Part shown: one piece after another, positions 17,667-26,331 of the stretch | Numbering within the stretch: the first letter of the stretch is position 1 | How the letters are laid out: each line of letters opens with the position of its first letter | NCBI GenBank assembly: GCA_963603285.1 | Contig: CAVCMG010000007.1 | Location: 28,998 to 92,997, forward strand | Direction of reading: 5' to 3' | DNA: 64,000 bases | Source of the DNA: UBA11957 sp963603285 | GTDB taxonomy: Bacteria > Bacillota > Clostridia > Lachnospirales > Lachnospiraceae | Notes under the pieces: generated by a model | What the model saw: only the letters and a program-made list of their open reading frames with translations | The model's database searches: none | What the model was told of the DNA's origin: nothing | Made by a program: the position numbers and the translations under genes

Positions 17667-18316
17667 TATGCTTTCACCTCATTTTCCTGTGCCGTATCAT
17701 CCCACGAGAATTTTTCTCCGCAAAGCGGGATCAACATCAATTCCGTATTGCCCAGTGTCAGCACATCGTAGGCTTTCAGCTTCTGGCTGCTGATCACGAC
17801 TTCCCCGTTCAGATAACAAAGCTCCCGGGCATCCCCCGCCGCAACAATAAAAGCACGGCTTTTCGGATCATATACCACAGCCGCATGACGAAGCCGCGAT
17901 ACACTCTGGTCAGCGCCCAGAACAATGTCCATATTGGCGGCACGGCCGATAAAATTGCGGCCGCTTTTTAATTTAAAGCTCTCTCCTCTGTAAGCACCTT
18001 TGATGCAGACAAGCCATCCCACAACCGGCTCAACGCCGATCACCTGCGCATAGTATCCTACCGTACAGTTTTCATCTTCCTCCGGCTCTTCCCATCCGTT
18101 GACAGCCGTATTCACAAAAGACGGCTGTTTTTTCGGTGTGGCCGGAGCCGGTGCAGGCTGCGGTGTCTGCGCAGCTTGCGTTGTCTGTGCGGAAAAATCC
18201 TCTGTTTTCAGAGCCTCCGTCACAGCTTCCGCATCATCCTGCGGCACGCAGTACGGACAGGATGCATATTTATCCGCATCATAAAAGTGACCATTGGGGC
18301 ATGTATTTAATTTCAT
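17666..18316 (-). CDS. Zinc-ribbon FHA-domain protein
   Basis: A 216-aa soluble protein. The N terminus has a CPNGH...CPYC ribbon (Cys6, His10, Cys20, Cys23), followed by a Pro/Ala/Thr-rich linker (about 45-70) and an FHA domain (about 100-200) with FIGR, VSRLRHA and YLNGE. It resembles the small zinc-ribbon FHA adaptors encoded beside bacterial Ser/Thr kinases. The start overlaps the PP2C stop by 4 nt (ATGA). The Thr-rich linker is a plausible phosphorylation site, which is inference. Confidence 0.85.
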   Translation of the reverse strand: MKLNTCPNGHFYDADKYASCPYCVPQDDAEAVTEALKTEDFSAQTTQAAQTPQPAPAPATPKKQPSFVNTAVNGWEEPEEDENCTVGYYAQVIGVEPVVGWLVCIKGAYRGESFKLKSGRNFIGRAANMDIVLGADQSVSRLRHAAVVYDPKSRAFIVAAGDARELCYLNGEVVISSQKLKAYDVLTLGNTELMLIPLCGEKFSWDDTAQENEVKA

Positions 18317-19317
18317 ATCTCATTCTCTCCTTTTGTTATGTTTTCTTTCTCTTTCTGTTCTTCTTTTGGACTGTAGCGGATCAGGATCAATGTGGTATTG
18401 TCCATCTTACGGGGCTGGTTTTGGATCACACGCTCTGCCAGCTGCGCGGCAAATGTCTCATATGCTCCTGTCAGACTTTCCAGCTGCTGTGCCAGTCCTT
18501 CTTCCGGACACTGCCGGTAAAATCCGTCGCTACACAAAACAATCTGATCTCCGTCCTCCAGCAAAAGTCCTTCCACCGATATATCCATATACCTTAATCC
18601 GTTCATACCGATATAACTGACCAGAGCCTCTCCTCTGCATAGCTCCGCTTCATATTGTTCCGGCGTGATCGTATGCGCCTGTTTTCTTTTATCCAGGAGC
18701 ATCCTGTAATTATGTGGTGTAGTCAGGCATCTTGTCTGCTGCTGCCGTATCAGATACAGCTTGCTGTCTCCGATGGAAAGCCAGTACAATCGGTCCTCTT
18801 TGATCCATACGGCAACAAGCGTAGTTCCCGCACCAAGCGAGGTCCCATCCGGACCAGTCAGCCCGGTCACGGACGCATCCAGCTGCGTTGCTGTTTCCAT
18901 AAAGAAATCCGCCGGTGCTGTTTCCCGACTCTTTCTGAATGCTTCAAACAACTGCATACAGGCAGTGTAACTGGCCAGTTCACCGCTGCCAAGACCACCC
19001 ATGCCGTCACATACGGCTGCGAGAAACCCTTTTTCAGGAATCCACTGATAGCACAGGCTGTCCTGCTGATTTGTCCGGCTGCCGATCAGACTGGCCGCCG
19101 CGACCTTGAGGTTGGTCAGTTTTGCAGAGTTATCCTGCATATACAGATTTTCTGTAATCGTTTCCTCCGAAAAATCTTCCGGCAGAGCTTCTGCTGTTTC
19201 TGTCTGCTGTTTCTGCTCTTTTTCCTTATGTCTGCCTTTTCTGGCCGATGGCATCCTTTGGTGAAAAACAGTTTTTTTCTTTTGCCCGTCCTCTTTCTTC
19301 TTTCCGAATATCCTCAC
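18313..19317 (-). CDS. PP2C-family protein phosphatase
   Basis: A 334-aa Ser/Thr phosphatase with a basic N-terminal extension (1-45) and a PP2C domain. The metal-binding motifs are all there: SRTNQQDS (Asp86), VCDGMGG (Asp104), SIGDSKLYL, LCSDGF (Asp264) and DNTT (Asp306). It should reverse phosphorylation by the kinases of the plus-strand arm. It is the first gene of the minus-strand arm, behind a clear promoter at 19350-19378. Confidence 0.93.
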   Translation of the reverse strand: MRIFGKKKEDGQKKKTVFHQRMPSARKGRHKEKEQKQQTETAEALPEDFSEETITENLYMQDNSAKLTNLKVAAASLIGSRTNQQDSLCYQWIPEKGFLAAVCDGMGGLGSGELASYTACMQLFEAFRKSRETAPADFFMETATQLDASVTGLTGPDGTSLGAGTTLVAVWIKEDRLYWLSIGDSKLYLIRQQQTRCLTTPHNYRMLLDKRKQAHTITPEQYEAELCRGEALVSYIGMNGLRYMDISVEGLLLEDGDQIVLCSDGFYRQCPEEGLAQQLESLTGAYETFAAQLAERVIQNQPRKMDNTTLILIRYSPKEEQKEKENITKGENEI

Positions 19318-19349
19318 CGCCTCACCTCCAGTCTTTTCTTTCTACGTCA

Positions 19350-19378
19350 AGTATAAAAAAAATCATATGCGGTAACAA
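19350..19378 (-). promoter_or_regulatory. Promoter of the PP2C-FHA-FHA-subtilase arm
   Basis: On the minus strand, TTGTTA (19373-19378) and TATACT (19350-19355) are spaced by 17 bp, with a GGAGGTGA site further down before the PP2C start at 19317. It is the best promoter in the 239-bp divergent region. Confidence 0.75.
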
Positions 19379-19424
19379 TCTGTGACAGAATATGTGGCAG
19401 GTATTTTTTATTTTTTGTCACAGA
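19379..19424. promoter_or_regulatory. Inverted repeat in the divergent region, candidate operator
   Basis: TCTGTGACA (19379-19387) and TGTCACAGA (19416-19424) are exact reverse complements separated by 28 bp. The left copy directly abuts the -35 of the minus-strand promoter and the right copy lies about 20 bp upstream of the plus-strand extended -10. The placement suits shared control of both arms, perhaps by the HTH protein encoded at 19557. Confidence 0.45.
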
Positions 19425-19441
19425 ATCCATACACAGTCTAT

Positions 19442-19449
19442 GTTAAAAT
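19442..19449 (+). promoter_or_regulatory. Extended -10 promoter element of the HTH-FHA-kinase arm
   Basis: TG-T-TAAAAT at 19442-19449 fits an extended -10 element, about 107 nt before the ATG at 19557. No good -35 is found at 17 bp; a TTGTCA lies too far (23-bp spacer). An activator may be needed, or the extended -10 may suffice. Confidence 0.4.
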
Positions 19450-19556
19450 ACATATAAGCAGTGCATCTGCATTACACAGGTAAAAACGGCTGCATACAGC
19501 TGCTTTTTGCAGGCAGCTGCACAATCTATTCTATATATAGAAGGAGACTCTTTCTT

Positions 19557-20978
19557 ATGTCAAAATTCAGTATCTTTCTGAAAAATCTGATCCAGGACAG
19601 CGGAGAATCTATCTCCTCCATCGCCCGCAGTATCGAAGCGGAGCGTACCTCTATACATAAAGCACTGACAGACGAGCGTATCTTATCCTATAAGGTCGTG
19701 CAGGCTCTGGCCCGTCATTTTAATCTGACTGTAGATCAACGCAGAGAATTTTTCCGCCTGTACGATATCCTGTTACAGGGGGAAGAGACCTATGAGAACC
19801 GGCAGGCTGTCTGCGATCTTCTGAACGCGCTCTCTTCCATCCGTTTCTCGATGCTGCCGCCGCCACAGGTGGAGCATATCGATCTGACGGACCGGCTTCT
19901 GAAAGGTGAATATGCCGTGCGCAATGCAATCCGTGCCGTTCTGATCTATGAAGCTACTCATAATGACAAAGCCTCTTTTTCCATATTTCTTCCGGAAAAA
20001 CTGGATCTGACTATGGAGCTTATGGAGCTGTGGCTGGCACAGAAGGACTTCACAGTGGATGCCCTGCTCTGTTTCCACGCCGAGCGTGCCTCCGGAGTAA
20101 AGAACCTGCAGCTTTTACGTTCTGTCATACCGCTCTGTCTGGCCTCCCGTGGTAACTATCGCCCTTACTATTTCTGCGAAGCCCCAAAGACTGCCACGAT
20201 GTCACCGATGAGCTATTACATCATCACGCAGCATTATCTGATCCAGCTCTCCGAAGATCTGTCTATGGCGCAGATCCGCAACGACAGGGAACTGATCGAA
20301 TTTTATTCCGGATTTTTCCATAGCCTTCTCGAATGCTGCGATCCGCTGGTATACTGCAACAGCAATATTCTGGAAGTGTTACAGGAATATATTTCCAATA
20401 CCGCTTTGGACAGTCTGCAGGTCATGATGCCCCAGCCCTGTCCCGGACGCTATATCACACCGGACGTCATCCGGAAGTATATGCATAATGATACGATGCC
20501 TTACAAAGAAATGTTTGCCCTTGTTGAGCATCATTTTTCTGTACTCCGTCAGATCACCGGTACCTACCAGACCGTTTTTACGGAAAAAGGACTGATGGAT
20601 CTGATCCATACCTGTTCCATGGCTGATCTTCCACCACAGTATGTGCCGCCGCTGGAGCCACAGGATATACGCCAGATGCTCCACTATCTGTATGAAGAGA
20701 TCGACAAAGGTACGGTACAGGGTATTCTGGTCCGTCCGATCAGTCTGCAGCTGCCGGATTATCTGTCGATCTATGTGCATCCCAAAAAGGGGCTTCATAT
20801 TTATACGACCAATGCTTTTGTTTACGGCGCTTACTGCTGCAATATCCATATCGCAGAGGAATCAATCTGCCGGATCTTTTCTGATTTCATGCAGTCCCTT
20901 GCCGGAAGTCATCTGGTCTATTCCAAAGAGGAAACCCTGGAGCTTCTGGCACAGCACATTTCTGAAATGGAGGTATAG
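19557..20978 (+). CDS. HTH-domain protein of unknown function, likely regulator of the kinase locus
   Basis: A 473-aa protein with a helix-turn-helix region near the N terminus (about 15-65: SISSIARSIEAERTSIHKAL, then LARHFNLTVDQR) resembling Cro/CI-type domains. The long remainder is mixed alpha-beta with no membrane helix and no domain I recognise. The start is the ATG at 19557 behind AGAAGGAG; the open frame continues 32 codons upstream without a site. It is the first gene of the plus-strand arm, 3 nt from the next FHA gene, and lies beside the divergent promoters, so a local regulator role is a fair inference. Confidence 0.75.
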   Translation: MSKFSIFLKNLIQDSGESISSIARSIEAERTSIHKALTDERILSYKVVQALARHFNLTVDQRREFFRLYDILLQGEETYENRQAVCDLLNALSSIRFSMLPPPQVEHIDLTDRLLKGEYAVRNAIRAVLIYEATHNDKASFSIFLPEKLDLTMELMELWLAQKDFTVDALLCFHAERASGVKNLQLLRSVIPLCLASRGNYRPYYFCEAPKTATMSPMSYYIITQHYLIQLSEDLSMAQIRNDRELIEFYSGFFHSLLECCDPLVYCNSNILEVLQEYISNTALDSLQVMMPQPCPGRYITPDVIRKYMHNDTMPYKEMFALVEHHFSVLRQITGTYQTVFTEKGLMDLIHTCSMADLPPQYVPPLEPQDIRQMLHYLYEEIDKGTVQGILVRPISLQLPDYLSIYVHPKKGLHIYTTNAFVYGAYCCNIHIAEESICRIFSDFMQSLAGSHLVYSKEETLELLAQHISEMEV

Positions 20979-20981
20979 CAT

Positions 20982-21596
20982 ATGAAGCCTGCAGACTTTC
21001 GCTTCCAGACGATTCTGGCTGCACTCCTTCTGTTTCTCGAACTGGCGGTACTCTTTCTGCCATGCTTCGACGGCAATACCGCTTTACAGCTTCTTCAGCT
21101 GCACTGGCAGACCGGCGGCCTGCTTCTTAAGACCGGCATCGTACTGCTGCTCTTACTCTGCCCGGCTATCAGCTGTGGTCTGCTCTGGCAGATCCGTATC
21201 CGTACGGTCAAATCGGCAGCCAGTGATATCCCGGAGGTTTCTGCAAGCACTTCTGCCGATGCTTCGCCCGTCTGCGGAACGCTTGTCTTTCTGTCCGGTG
21301 CTTTACAGGGAAAAAGCTTTCCCCTGCCCGCCTATGAAAACGTCATGCTTGGCAGAAGCAGTCAAACCTGTCAGATTGCGATCAACGCCTCCGATATCAG
21401 CCGCCGCCATGTCAGCGTCTGCTATCACGCGACCAGACATACTTTTGTCATTACAGATTATTCTGCCAACGGCACCTACACCGCTGACGGTGAACGACTG
21501 ATCACCAATACCAGTCTGGAAGTACCCGACGGCAGTACCTTTTATCTTGGAAACCGTCAGAATGCGTTCCAGCTTCTGGCTGACTGGGAGGTATAA
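20982..21596 (+). CDS. Two-pass membrane FHA protein
   Basis: A 204-aa protein with two hydrophobic helices (about 8-28 and 44-66) and a cytoplasmic FHA domain (about 95-200). Binding-loop residues are present (GRSS, SRRH, SANGTY). It mirrors the three-helix FHA protein of the opposite arm, so each arm encodes one membrane FHA protein. It is packed between the HTH gene (3 nt) and the first kinase (2 nt). Confidence 0.88.
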   Translation: MKPADFRFQTILAALLLFLELAVLFLPCFDGNTALQLLQLHWQTGGLLLKTGIVLLLLLCPAISCGLLWQIRIRTVKSAASDIPEVSASTSADASPVCGTLVFLSGALQGKSFPLPAYENVMLGRSSQTCQIAINASDISRRHVSVCYHATRHTFVITDYSANGTYTADGERLITNTSLEVPDGSTFYLGNRQNAFQLLADWEV

Positions 21597-21598
21597 CT

Positions 21599-23761
21599 AT
21601 GCTTGATATCCAACATCTGTGCCCCGGTTGTATGCAGACAAAGCCGGATTCTGCTGCCGTCTGCCCACACTGTGGCTACACGGCCGACAAACCGGTATCC
21701 GAAAACGCACTGCCGGTTTTTACGATTCTACAGGGAAAATATCTGGTGGGAGCTCCACTTGGAAAGGGTGGTTTTGGCATTACCTATATTGCCATGGATC
21801 TGCAGACGGAAACGATCGTTGCCATCAAAGAGTATTTTCCGGCTGACTTTGCCTGTCGTGCTGCAGATACGGAAACCGTACTGCCCATCGACGAAACACA
21901 GAGCCTCTATTTCCGCACAGGCATGAAAAGCTTTACCCGGGAGGGAGAGCTTCTTCGCTGTCTTTCTGATATTCCCGGCATCGTACAGTTTCAGGATATG
22001 CTGTACTGTAACAATACGGCCTATCTTGTCATGGCGTACATCCCCGGCATCTCTCTCAAAAAGCAGATGAAAAAGCGGGGAAAGCCCTTTACAGAACGGG
22101 AAGCCCTGACTATGATGCGCCCCATTCTTTCTGCACTGCAGACCATGCACCAGAAACATATCCTGCACCGGGATATCAGCCCGGAAAATCTGATGTATGC
22201 CCCGGATCATACGCTGACGCTGATCGATTTTGGTGCAGCCCGGGAATTTTCCACCGATGACGATGAAAATCTGACCGTTATCCTGAAAAGAGGCTATGCC
22301 CCGGAGGAACAGTATCATTCCGGCAGCCGCCAGGGAGCCTGGACCGATGTCTATGCGGTCTGCGCTGTTTTGTACCATATGCTGACGGGCATTCTGCCGC
22401 AGGAAGCGGACAAACGTGTGGAAAGCGATCAGCTGACGCCACTTTCCCGGCTGCCGCAGATTTCTGTGCGGCCTTCGGTCTGTCATGCTATTGAAAAGGG
22501 ATTGCAGGTTGATGCACTGGAACGCTATGCCAGTATCCAGGCGCTGATGAAGGATCTGTATGCGGATCCGGCGTATGATGAGGCGAAAAGTGGCTCTGAA
22601 AATGATGCGATAGATTCCCTGACAACGGAATCTGTGCTTTCTGACAATTCTTCTGCTGAAACTTCAGGAAATATTTCTGACAGCTCTGCAGACTCCCCGG
22701 CAGAACATCTGGATTCGCACATGGATACACCGGCTTCCTCTGCAAAACATACCGACCTTAAATCTACGCTCCGTACTGCAGGTTATCTCGGCCTTGGTTT
22801 ATTTTGTATACTTCTTGCCAGTTACCTTGCTAATCTTGCGCTTTCTGACAGACAGGATACCCCGGCACAGACACCTGCCGCTTATAGTAGCTCCTATGAA
22901 CTTTCGGAAACAACTGACAGCTCCAACAACAATGCCTACGAATCTTCTGGCATAGTTTCTGTTATAGCTGACCAGCAGGCTTCTACAGACTCCGTCACTG
23001 TCGTTAGCAGATCTGATGAAACTGTATATGCTTCCTTCACCAGCCTGACCGATGCCATACAGTTTTTGCAGCAAAAACAATATCAGGATTCCACCGTGGA
23101 ACTCCGCCTTCTGACCGACTTAAACGAAGATGTCTGCATTCCCTCCGGTCTCAAAGTATATATTAATTTGAACCATCATACTTTATGCAATGTCTCCGAC
23201 CATACGATTATAAATCACGGTGAACTCTCACTAACGGAAGGAACGCTGGATAATCGGACACATGAAAAAGCAGCATTATACAATGCTTCTGATGGAGATG
23301 CCACTCTTTGTTTTATAGAAGCAATGCGAAGTGCCGAAAACGGTATTGCTGACCGTGAAACAGACGATTTGAACACATATTATACGCTTGACAATCAAGG
23401 GAATCTTTCGATTGCCAACTGCACAGTCAAAAACTCTGGCAGCTATTCCAGTACCATCCATAACGGCACAAAAAATGTGACCAATGACAATAGTTTTAAT
23501 GCATATGTCTATTTTCAGGGTGTCACAACGCTGATTGAAGGCGGCTATTTTGCCCTGAAAAATGAGCCCGACGGATATGCCGAAAGCACAGAACATGTTA
23601 TTTTCAATAACAGTTATGACAGTCTGATCTATACAAAAGGCGGTTTAAGTATAAAAGGCGGTTTTTTCAGCAAAGCCCCCTGCGCCATAAAGGTTGCCGG
23701 TGGTAGCTACGAATATACAGATGCCACCTTTGAAACAGACAAAGATATAGAAAACGAATAA
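21599..23761 (+). CDS. Transmembrane Ser/Thr kinase with zinc ribbon and beta-helix-like ectodomain
   Basis: A 720-aa protein. A four-Cys ribbon (Cys8, 11, 22, 25) precedes a kinase domain (about 40-320) with GKGGFG (55-60), Lys77 in VAIKEYF, catalytic HRDISPEN (Asp192), DFG (Asp210) and APEEQ (234). The Lys of the usual HRDxKPEN is Ser here. A Ser/Asp/Glu linker (330-390) leads to one membrane helix (about 394-416). The outside part (about 480-720) looks like the start of a right-handed beta-helix: TVELRLLTDLNEDVCI, then short repeats with asparagine-rich turns. The ectodomain probably senses a ligand; none is suggested by sequence. Confidence 0.92.
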   Translation: MLDIQHLCPGCMQTKPDSAAVCPHCGYTADKPVSENALPVFTILQGKYLVGAPLGKGGFGITYIAMDLQTETIVAIKEYFPADFACRAADTETVLPIDETQSLYFRTGMKSFTREGELLRCLSDIPGIVQFQDMLYCNNTAYLVMAYIPGISLKKQMKKRGKPFTEREALTMMRPILSALQTMHQKHILHRDISPENLMYAPDHTLTLIDFGAAREFSTDDDENLTVILKRGYAPEEQYHSGSRQGAWTDVYAVCAVLYHMLTGILPQEADKRVESDQLTPLSRLPQISVRPSVCHAIEKGLQVDALERYASIQALMKDLYADPAYDEAKSGSENDAIDSLTTESVLSDNSSAETSGNISDSSADSPAEHLDSHMDTPASSAKHTDLKSTLRTAGYLGLGLFCILLASYLANLALSDRQDTPAQTPAAYSSSYELSETTDSSNNNAYESSGIVSVIADQQASTDSVTVVSRSDETVYASFTSLTDAIQFLQQKQYQDSTVELRLLTDLNEDVCIPSGLKVYINLNHHTLCNVSDHTIINHGELSLTEGTLDNRTHEKAALYNASDGDATLCFIEAMRSAENGIADRETDDLNTYYTLDNQGNLSIANCTVKNSGSYSSTIHNGTKNVTNDNSFNAYVYFQGVTTLIEGGYFALKNEPDGYAESTEHVIFNNSYDSLIYTKGGLSIKGGFFSKAPCAIKVAGGSYEYTDATFETDKDIENE

Positions 23762-23773
23762 GGAGAACTTCCC

Positions 23774-25807
23774 ATGTTAGATCTGCAACACCTCTGCCCT
23801 GGCTGTATGCACCGCTGGGACGATCCCACCACGGACTGCCCACGCTGCGGCTATCCCAAAGACCGTCTGACACCCAAGGACGCACTCCCGGTCTTTTCCA
23901 TTCTAGCCGGAAAATATCTGATCGGCAGTCCACTGGGCAAAGGCGGTTTCGGTATCACCTATATGGCCATGCGCCTGACAGACGAAACGATCGTAGCTAT
24001 TAAGGAATTTTTTCCCAACGAGCTTGCCATCCGTGATGTCGATGGCGAAACTGTGCTGCCTGCCGATGCAGCCAAAGCTGTCTATTACCGCACGGGCATG
24101 AAAAGCTTTACGGAGGAAGGGCGCATTCTCCATACACTTTCCGATGTGGAGCATATCGTGCATGTTCTTGATATGATACCGGCCAACCAAACGTCCTATC
24201 TGGTCATGGAGTATGTTCCGGGTATTTCTCTGAAAAAATATATGAAAGCCCAGAACGGGCCTTTCACGGAGCAACGGGCGTTGGACATGATCCGCCCCAT
24301 CCTGCTGGCACTCTCTGCCATGCACAGCAGACACATCCTGCACCGTGACATCAGTCCGGAAAATCTGATGGTACAGCCCGATCAGACGCTGACCCTAATC
24401 GATTTTGGTGCTGCCCGTACATTTTCGCAGGATGATGACGATAATCTGACCGTCATTCTGAAACGCGGCTATGCCCCCGAAGAACAGTATCATTCCGACA
24501 GCCGTCAGGGGCCCTGGTCAGATCTGTATGCCATCTGTGCCGTACTTTACCAGATGCTGACCGGCATACGCCCGCAGGAAGCTGCGGCCCGGGCAAAAGC
24601 TGACCAGCTGACGCCCCTTTCCCAGATACCGGGGCTTTCCTTACAGAAAACCACCTATACAGCCATCGAAAAAGGACTGCAGGTCGATCCGCTGGAACGG
24701 TATCCGGATATTGCAGCTTTTATGAAGGTGCTGTATGCCAGACCTGTGGCTACCGCAAAAGCCGCATATACACAGACGGCTTCTGCTGCCCGAACGGCTT
24801 CCGTTGCTTCAAAAGCCAGTATTTCCAAGGATTCCGAACGGATTTTTCATGATGAAGAGAAAGAACCGGAAAAGCTGTTTCATGACATTGAAGATTCTTC
24901 GCTCACACCAACAGCAGACAGTACCAAAACAACTTCTAAGATTGCCAGAAAACGCAGGAAAAGAAGAAATATTCTGTGTATTGTCGCTGTACTGTGTATC
25001 GTGTACTTTTTATTTGGTGGCGGCTTACGATGGCATTCAAGATCTGCATTTGTTACAGCAGTACCAAAGGCACAAAGTAACATATCCGAAAGCGAAACAA
25101 CTTCCAGCCAGATTGTTTCGTCTGAGACCACGGCTCTAAATTCCGATTTCCAACTCGAAAAGGACATCTCTGATGCCTTTCAAAGTTGTGATAAAAAACA
25201 GCTACTGAACTCACTGGATCAGGCCTTTATGCTCTGGGAAATAGATCTGATGGAAACCACACATTCGGATCGTTCGAATGTATATTATTCTTCCCCTCAA
25301 ATGATGGAATGGTGCTCCTCCCTCGGAGATCTGTGGTCCCACTTTGGTTTCGCACTCTCCACAGAACTTGATGCCGAAAATCCCGATGAAGAGGCCATTA
25401 CAAGAGAAACTGATATTGTCGGCGGTCTGGTAGCTGCTGTCGCGGTATCCGGCGACTATAACTACCTTAACTTTAACAGTGCAAAGACTTCACTCTGGCA
25501 GCTATTCGACGCTATTTTTGCCGATACCATCAGCAACGCCCGTGAGAGGGAAGGCGTAGAACTTCTGGGCATGGCCGCCGTCCATAAAGTTTACAGTGCG
25601 GCTCAGGCCAAAAGCATCGACAGCGACAGCCATTTCAGTGCAGCGCTCAATGCCGCGACCCTGCATGCTGCACTGAACATGTTCTTTAACGACTACCCGT
25701 CCAGCGTTGAAGCGTTGTCTGCTGCAATCGATTTCTCTGCAGAGCCCTACGCATCAGATGATTTTTTTCAGCAGCTGGAACTGTACATAACGTCTCCGCC
25801 ATCATAA
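23774..25807 (+). CDS. Transmembrane Ser/Thr kinase, paralogue with a different ectodomain
   Basis: A 677-aa protein colinear with the upstream kinase through residue 320: Cys8/11/22/25 ribbon, GKGGFG, Lys77, HRDISPEN (Asp192), DFG (Asp210), APEEQ. The Ala/Ser/Thr linker (325-390) and the basic stop before the membrane helix (RKRRKRR, helix about 399-417) differ. The ectodomain (about 450-677) is helical and acidic and is unrelated to that of the first kinase. This pattern suggests tandem duplication of the cytoplasmic module with sensor replacement. It starts 12 nt after the first kinase with an AAGGAG site overlapping the upstream stop region. Confidence 0.92.
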   Translation: MLDLQHLCPGCMHRWDDPTTDCPRCGYPKDRLTPKDALPVFSILAGKYLIGSPLGKGGFGITYMAMRLTDETIVAIKEFFPNELAIRDVDGETVLPADAAKAVYYRTGMKSFTEEGRILHTLSDVEHIVHVLDMIPANQTSYLVMEYVPGISLKKYMKAQNGPFTEQRALDMIRPILLALSAMHSRHILHRDISPENLMVQPDQTLTLIDFGAARTFSQDDDDNLTVILKRGYAPEEQYHSDSRQGPWSDLYAICAVLYQMLTGIRPQEAAARAKADQLTPLSQIPGLSLQKTTYTAIEKGLQVDPLERYPDIAAFMKVLYARPVATAKAAYTQTASAARTASVASKASISKDSERIFHDEEKEPEKLFHDIEDSSLTPTADSTKTTSKIARKRRKRRNILCIVAVLCIVYFLFGGGLRWHSRSAFVTAVPKAQSNISESETTSSQIVSSETTALNSDFQLEKDISDAFQSCDKKQLLNSLDQAFMLWEIDLMETTHSDRSNVYYSSPQMMEWCSSLGDLWSHFGFALSTELDAENPDEEAITRETDIVGGLVAAVAVSGDYNYLNFNSAKTSLWQLFDAIFADTISNAREREGVELLGMAAVHKVYSAAQAKSIDSDSHFSAALNAATLHAALNMFFNDYPSSVEALSAAIDFSAEPYASDDFFQQLELYITSPPS

Positions 25808-25955
25808 AAACATTCTATTTATTTTTAAATTAACAGTAGAAATTTTTATTTTTCTATCATATAATATGAATAAGAAAACTATATTGTTTTCTTATTTTAT
25901 GTACTGTAACCGTATACATCAGTAATAAAAAAAGAAGGTACGGGTTCCAATTATT

Positions 25956-25997
25956 GGGGCTGCCACACAGCAAAATATTTGCTAATGTGACAGCCCC
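25956..25997 (+). terminator. Hairpin after the kinase operon
   Basis: GGGGCTG (25956-25962) pairs with CAGCCCC (25991-25997), with further CACA/TGTG and AGCAAA/TTTGCT pairing inside, followed by ATTTTC. It lies about 150 nt after the second kinase and is the likely end of the plus-strand arm. Bases 25808-25955 hold nothing else I can name. Confidence 0.6.
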
Positions 25998-26062
25998 ATT
26001 TTCGTTGTCCATATACTCAAAAGAAAACCTCCACTGGAGCTTTCTTTTATATACTAAGGCAA

Positions 26063-26096
26063 TCAAAAAATCCCGGAACTCTTTCGAGCTCCGGGA
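26063..26096 (-). terminator. Terminator of tRNA-Glu copy 1
   Basis: On the minus strand CCCGGAGCTCGAAAGAGTTCCGGG forms a stem followed by ATTTTTTG, 13 nt after the tRNA 3' end. Confidence 0.9.
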
Positions 26097-26108
26097 CTTT
26101 ATCTTTAG

Positions 26109-26180
26109 CAGCAACTAGGGGAATCGAACCCCTGTTTTCGCCGTGAGAGGGCGACGTCTTAACCCCTTGACCAAGTTGCC
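26109..26180 (-). tRNA. tRNA-Glu (anticodon CTC), copy 1
   Basis: A 72-nt cloverleaf on the minus strand. The acceptor arm GGCAACT pairs with AGTTGCT, the T arm contains GGTTCGATTCC, and the anticodon loop CTCTCAC reads CTC, decoding GAG. The discriminator base is G and no CCA is encoded. It has its own promoter (26200-26228) and terminator. A second copy lies at 26664-26735; no differences between the two tRNA bodies are visible. Confidence 0.95.
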
Positions 26181-26199
26181 ATGTCGTTTCGACTTATTT

Positions 26200-26228
26200 A
26201 TAATACACCATTCTCCCCATAATTGCAA
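26200..26228 (-). promoter_or_regulatory. Promoter of tRNA-Glu copy 1
   Basis: On the minus strand TTGCAA (26223-26228) and TATTAT (26200-26205) are spaced by 17 bp, 20 nt upstream of the mature tRNA 5' end. Confidence 0.7.
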
Positions 26229-26331
26229 GCACTTTTTTTAATATTTTTAATTTTTGTTTTTATTGTTATTTTTTACACATTTCTAACAATTCTACACTCA
26301 CACAACCTTCTCCCCACCTGCCATCACACAG

